A stretch of 64,000 nucleotides of DNA, taken from Pedobacter sp. AK013 (GTDB lineage: Bacteria > Bacteroidota > Bacteroidia > Sphingobacteriales > Sphingobacteriaceae). The first letter of the stretch is position 1; every line of letters begins with the position of its first letter. The stretch is from assembly GCF_014205835.1 (NCBI RefSeq), contig NZ_JACHCQ010000027.1, forward strand, positions 1 through 64,000, given 5' to 3'. The translations under genes were made by a program, and so were the position numbers. Positions 61,176-64,000 of this stretch are shown here, in pieces. The notes under the pieces were generated by a model. That model made no database searches. It was not told the origin of the DNA and saw only the letters and a list, made by a program, of their open reading frames with translations.

Positions 61176-61682
61176 ATGGAAAAAATAATTAGAGAAGCCG
61201 ATGAAACCTTGTCGGCATTGGAACATGAGTTTTCAAGATTTAATGCCCCACAGATTAATGAGGTACCTTTTGAAGGGAGCTGGACCGCAGGCCAATTGGT
61301 TAAGCACCTGGTTTTGTCGAATTCGGGTTTCCTGGAAGTAATTAACGGGCCGGTAACCGAAACGGATAAACCTGCAGATTTAATGGTAAAAGAAATTAGA
61401 AAAGATTTTTTGAATTTCGGCGTGAAGTACAATTCTCCTAAAGAGATTTACCCTGAAGATAGGACATATAGCCAGCCAGAATTACTTAAAAGTTTAAAGC
61501 AGATCAGAGCGGGGATATCAGAAGCGGCAAGAGGCTTAGATTTAACTAAAACATGTACCGCTTACGAGCTACCTGGATATGGCTTTTTAACCCGGCTGGA
61601 GACAATTTATTTCGTGATTTACCATACACAAAGACATGTACATCAATTGAAAAATATTTACAGCGAGCTAGATATCACTTGA
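61176..61682 (+). CDS. DinB-superfamily protein
   Basis: A 168-residue four-helix-bundle protein with the DinB metal triad pattern: His in GQLVKHLVLSNSGFL and two in VIYHTQRHVHQL. Members are thiol-dependent or metal-dependent transferases or hydrolases induced by damage in some bacteria. It starts 3 bases after the previous DinB-like gene and precedes the 61697 gene by 14 bases. Confidence 0.82.
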   Translation: MEKIIREADETLSALEHEFSRFNAPQINEVPFEGSWTAGQLVKHLVLSNSGFLEVINGPVTETDKPADLMVKEIRKDFLNFGVKYNSPKEIYPEDRTYSQPELLKSLKQIRAGISEAARGLDLTKTCTAYELPGYGFLTRLETIYFVIYHTQRHVHQLKNIYSELDIT

Positions 61683-61696
61683 TTTTAACTAAATTT

Positions 61697-62110
61697 ATGA
61701 GAAACAACAGGCTTAATTTATTAAATCCTTATATCGGTAAATGGAAAACAGAAGGTTTAACAAAATCTGGTGATGTAATTACTGGGACTGATACCTACAC
61801 GTGGGTTGATGGTGGGTTTTTCTTAACGCATCAGGTAGATGTCGTGTTCCGCGATAAAGCGGTCAGATCGTTAGAAATTACACATTATGATGATATGGAA
61901 GATGTTTTTAGGTCGCAATCTTTCGATAATGAAGGTCATATTTCAATATCTACCCTTAAAATTTATGATGACATCATTTTAATATTTGCTGATACGGAAA
62001 GATTTAAAGGTAATTTTAAAGCCAATACCATTGAAGGGACATGGGAACAATTTGATGGTAAAAACTGGGTACCATGGATGGACATAAAGTTGACGAAGAT
62101 AAAAACTTAA
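61697..62110 (+). CDS. DUF1579-like protein
   Basis: A 137-residue protein. The start is ATG 61697 (MRNNRLNLLNPYIGKWKTEG), since the frame further upstream overlaps the DinB gene. IGKWKTEGLTKSGDVITGTD and WEQFDGKNWVPWMDIKLTK resemble DUF1579 proteins with a lipocalin-like or beta-rich fold. Cytoplasmic; function unknown. Probably co-transcribed with the two DinB-like genes. Confidence 0.65.
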   Translation: MRNNRLNLLNPYIGKWKTEGLTKSGDVITGTDTYTWVDGGFFLTHQVDVVFRDKAVRSLEITHYDDMEDVFRSQSFDNEGHISISTLKIYDDIILIFADTERFKGNFKANTIEGTWEQFDGKNWVPWMDIKLTKIKT

Positions 62111-62116
62111 CTGAAT

Positions 62117-62252
62117 TTGTCATTCTGAATGCAATGAAGAACCTTTGATAAAAAGTTGCAGAGAGATTGTAATAAGAATAAAGATTCTTCGCCTCGCTCA
62201 GAATGACAGCAAAGAGTCAGCTGTTATGTCTTTCGACTCCGCTCATGGTGAC
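62117..62252. repeat. Inverted repeat with TGTCATTCTGA ends
   Basis: TGTCATTCTGA (62117-62127) and TCAGAATGACA (62198-62208) are perfect inverted copies, followed by CTTTCGACTCCGCTCATGGT (62228-62247). Same family as 40346 and 51803. No gene is present between 62110 and 62323. Confidence 0.55.
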
Positions 62253-62322
62253 AATCCGTATAGAAATTAAACAATAAACAAATAATAATAACCAGCCCGA
62301 GAGGGATAAAAACAACAAAACA

Positions 62323-62745
62323 ATGGCAACACTTAACACTTACTTAAATTTTAACGGTAATACCGAAGAAGCATTTAACTTTTATAAATCTGTTTTTGGG
62401 GGCGATTTTGCCGTATTACAACGTTTTAAAGACTCGCCTGAGTGCGAAGGTATGGCAGTAGGCGACCAGGAGAAAATTATGCATGTGGTTTTACCTATTG
62501 GTGGCAATGTACTCATGGGTACAGATATTACCGATCCAATGCCTGCATCTACTTTCGGAACTGGAATCTCACTATCTGTTGATGCGGGAAGCGAAGAAGA
62601 GGCAAACACACTTTTTAATAATCTTTCAGCTGGTGGTAAAGTAACCATGGCTTTAGAAAAAATGTTCTGGGGCGCACTTTTTGGTATGGCTACCGATAAA
62701 TTCGGCATTCAGTGGATGGTGAATTACGATTATAACAAGAAATAG
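62323..62745 (+). CDS. VOC/PhnB-like glyoxalase-fold protein
   Basis: A 140-residue beta-alpha-beta protein, PhnB subgroup: LNTYLNFNGNTEEAFNFYKS, VFGGDFAVLQRFKDSP, GDQEKIMHVVLPIGGNVLMG and GMATDKFGIQWMVNYD. Members often bind small molecules or metals. It stands alone between a repeat and a DoxX gene. Confidence 0.9.
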   Translation: MATLNTYLNFNGNTEEAFNFYKSVFGGDFAVLQRFKDSPECEGMAVGDQEKIMHVVLPIGGNVLMGTDITDPMPASTFGTGISLSVDAGSEEEANTLFNNLSAGGKVTMALEKMFWGALFGMATDKFGIQWMVNYDYNKK

Positions 62746-62898
62746 TTTGGCGTCTGAAGTTCAGTGTCCAAAGGCATAAGTCTTTAATCAATAGCTCATT
62801 GCGTGGTGTATTGTTGCAAAATAAGAGATGCTATTGCACTAATGGACTAATTAAAAACTTTTATTATTTTTAAATATAGAAACTAAAACCAATCTAAT

Positions 62899-63279
62899 AT
62901 GAAAATTGCAGTTATTATTGTACGCGTGCTTCTAGCCGCCATGTATCTTTTTGCTTCTGTAAGTTATTTTCTTAATATGATGCCGAAGGCACCAGAAATG
63001 ACTGCGGCACAAACGAGTTTTATGACAGGTATAATGGCCTCCGTGTATCTTTTTCCCTTAATCAAAATCACAGAATTGATATGTGGTGTGATGTTATTGA
63101 TCGGTAGAACAGCGCCCCTGGCCTCGATCATTATTTTCCCTGTTACTTTAAATATTTTTTTATATGGTGTATTTTTAGGGCAGCCAAAAGATATACCAAT
63201 GGGGGCAGTAATGTTGTTGGTTAATTTGTTCTTACTTTTTGCCTATCGTTCAAAATACCTGCCCATCGTTTCAAAGTAA
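62899..63279 (+). CDS. DoxX-family membrane protein
   Basis: A 126-residue protein with four hydrophobic helices: IIVRVLLAAMYLFASVSYFL, then MASVYLFPLIKITELICGVM, LASIIIFPVTLNIFLYG and GAVMLLVNLFLLFAY. Order and length fit DoxX-like proteins, which are often associated with oxidoreductases or stress. It is preceded by a 153-base gap. Confidence 0.78.
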   Translation: MKIAVIIVRVLLAAMYLFASVSYFLNMMPKAPEMTAAQTSFMTGIMASVYLFPLIKITELICGVMLLIGRTAPLASIIIFPVTLNIFLYGVFLGQPKDIPMGAVMLLVNLFLLFAYRSKYLPIVSK

Positions 63280-63379
63280 ATTTTGTAATTTTTAAAAATT
63301 CTCACACTTTTTCTCTTTATTTAGTGTTTCGATATAAGGTGTAATGTTTATCTTTAAAAACTAACTAGAAATAAAAAAT

Positions 63380-63811
63380 ATGAGAAAGCTACCATTTTTA
63401 ATGCTGCTCTTCATAGCAGTATCATTTTCTGCATTTGCACAGAACAAAGATGCTATTGTAGGCAAATGGCTTAATCCATCGGGTGAGGGTCAGATAGAAA
63501 TTTATAAAAAAGGCGATAAATATTATGGTAAATTAGCGTGGATGAAGGAACCAAACCTAAATGGTAAACCTAAATTAGATGCTAAAAACCCTGATGCCAA
63601 TCTGCAGAAACGTGCTTTGTTAAATCTCGAAATATTAAAAGATTTTGTTTATGATAATGGCAAGTGGACTGATGGAACGATTTACGATCCCAAAAGCGGT
63701 AAAACTTACAGCTGTAACATGACTTTAAAAAGTGCCGATGTGCTAAATGTTCGCGGTTATGTAGGTATTTCACTATTAGGACGATCAGAAACTTTTAGAC
63801 GGGTAAAATAA
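63380..63811 (+). CDS. DUF2147-family secreted protein
   Basis: A 143-residue protein with a signal peptide (MRKLPFLMLLFIAVSFSAFA-Q) and the DUF2147 pattern: AIVGKWLNPSGEGQIEIYKK, GKLAWMKEPNLNGKPKLDAK, KDFVYDNGKWTDGTIYDP and SGKTYSCNMTLKS. The fold is thought to be a lipocalin-like barrel. Function unknown. It ends 7 bases before the next gene, inside whose signal-peptide region a terminator-like hairpin lies. Confidence 0.88.
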   Translation: MRKLPFLMLLFIAVSFSAFAQNKDAIVGKWLNPSGEGQIEIYKKGDKYYGKLAWMKEPNLNGKPKLDAKNPDANLQKRALLNLEILKDFVYDNGKWTDGTIYDPKSGKTYSCNMTLKSADVLNVRGYVGISLLGRSETFRRVK

Positions 63812-63818
63812 TCAATAG

Positions 63819-64000
63819 ATGAAGAAAATTTTATGGTGCCTTTTATTGGCACCTTTTTTTTGCGCTGCGCAGTCGTATTCCTTTAAGCCCTTAAATGAGA
63901 ATACCAAAACCAGTTTACGCGGATTAAGCGTAGTATCAGATCAGGTTATCTGGGCAAGTGGCAGTAATGGATCGGTAGGTAAAACCACTGATGGTGGTAT
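63819..64000 (+). CDS. YCF48-like secreted protein, 5' part
   Basis: Incomplete at the window edge. ATG 63819 gives a signal peptide (MKKILWCLLLAPFFCAAQ) and a mature start SYSFKPLNENTKTSLRGLSV then ISWASG-like VIWASGSNGSVGKTTDGG. WASGSNGSVGKTTDGG is the repeat typical of YCF48/BNR-type beta-propellers. Family members help in assembly or bind sugars; in this case the role is open. A GGTGCC...GGCACC hairpin with a T-run lies inside the first 14 codons. Confidence 0.75.
   Translation, partial: MKKILWCLLLAPFFCAAQSYSFKPLNENTKTSLRGLSVVSDQVIWASGSNGSVGKTTDGG

Noticed and set aside
1..64000. CRISPR arrays, tRNA or rRNA genes and intact insertion sequences
   Set aside because: I looked for regular spaced repeats, cloverleaf-like sequences and transposase motifs and found none that I could support.

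Overview
The window looks like a chromosomal stretch of a Bacteroidota bacterium of the Sphingobacteriaceae, most like Pedobacter. The evidence is moderate to low GC, TAnnTTTG-type -7 promoter boxes, A-rich ribosome-binding regions without strong Shine-Dalgarno sequences, SCKK-type lipoprotein signals, an outer-membrane receptor with a carboxypeptidase-like domain, and genus-typical families such as DUF4266, DUF3570 and DUF2147. The genus call is inference. I see no rRNA, tRNA, CRISPR array, intact insertion sequence or replication origin.

Layout. 1-4.9 kb is the 3' end of an RHS polymorphic-toxin locus: a Ntox24-like toxin end with an Imm53-like immunity gene, then two displaced toxin-tip/immunity cassettes without a proper start, separated by hairpins and antisense gene remnants. 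5.2-12.6 kb is ordinary accessory sequence: hemB, a divergent HxlR/NmrA pair, an AraC regulator with a secreted beta-helix protein, small secreted or membrane proteins and decayed repeats. 12.8-21.6 kb holds a phospholipase C-like secreted protein and then an apparent two-component-controlled envelope redox system: response regulator, histidine kinase, cytochrome b and VIT1-like carrier in one operon, and Rieske lipoprotein, thioredoxin, ApbE flavin transferase, DUF4266 lipoprotein and DUF3570 barrel in a second. Both operons have the same CTTCA-N6-CTTCA box placed 11 bases before the -7 box, which suggests one regulon.

21.8-33 kb carries an HxlR/quinone reductase pair, a large outer-membrane beta-barrel receptor, an epimerase, a Crp-type regulator, a GNAT/EamA pair divergent from a LysR gene, an AraC gene and a secreted esterase. 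33.3-40.2 kb is a complete ebo cluster (eboA-F) preceded by a TMEM220-family gene; ebo genes are known to take part in export of metabolite precursors.

40.5-45.5 kb holds an AraC/SDR pair and a TetR gene with a three-gene membrane and diheme-cytochrome operon; matching 20-bp palindromes lie before tetR and before that operon. 46.2-54 kb is a heavy-metal RND efflux system (RND, adaptor, TolC) with its own two-component system; 11-bp-phased TTAAA repeats lie before both the regulator and the efflux operon. 54.2-59.4 kb is a sugar or sugar-acid locus (FucP-like permease, UxaA-family dehydratase, SDR, divergent AraC regulator). The last 4.5 kb carries a GlxA-type regulator, two DinB-like proteins, small stress or enzyme-like proteins, DUF2147, and the start of a YCF48-like secreted protein cut by the window edge.
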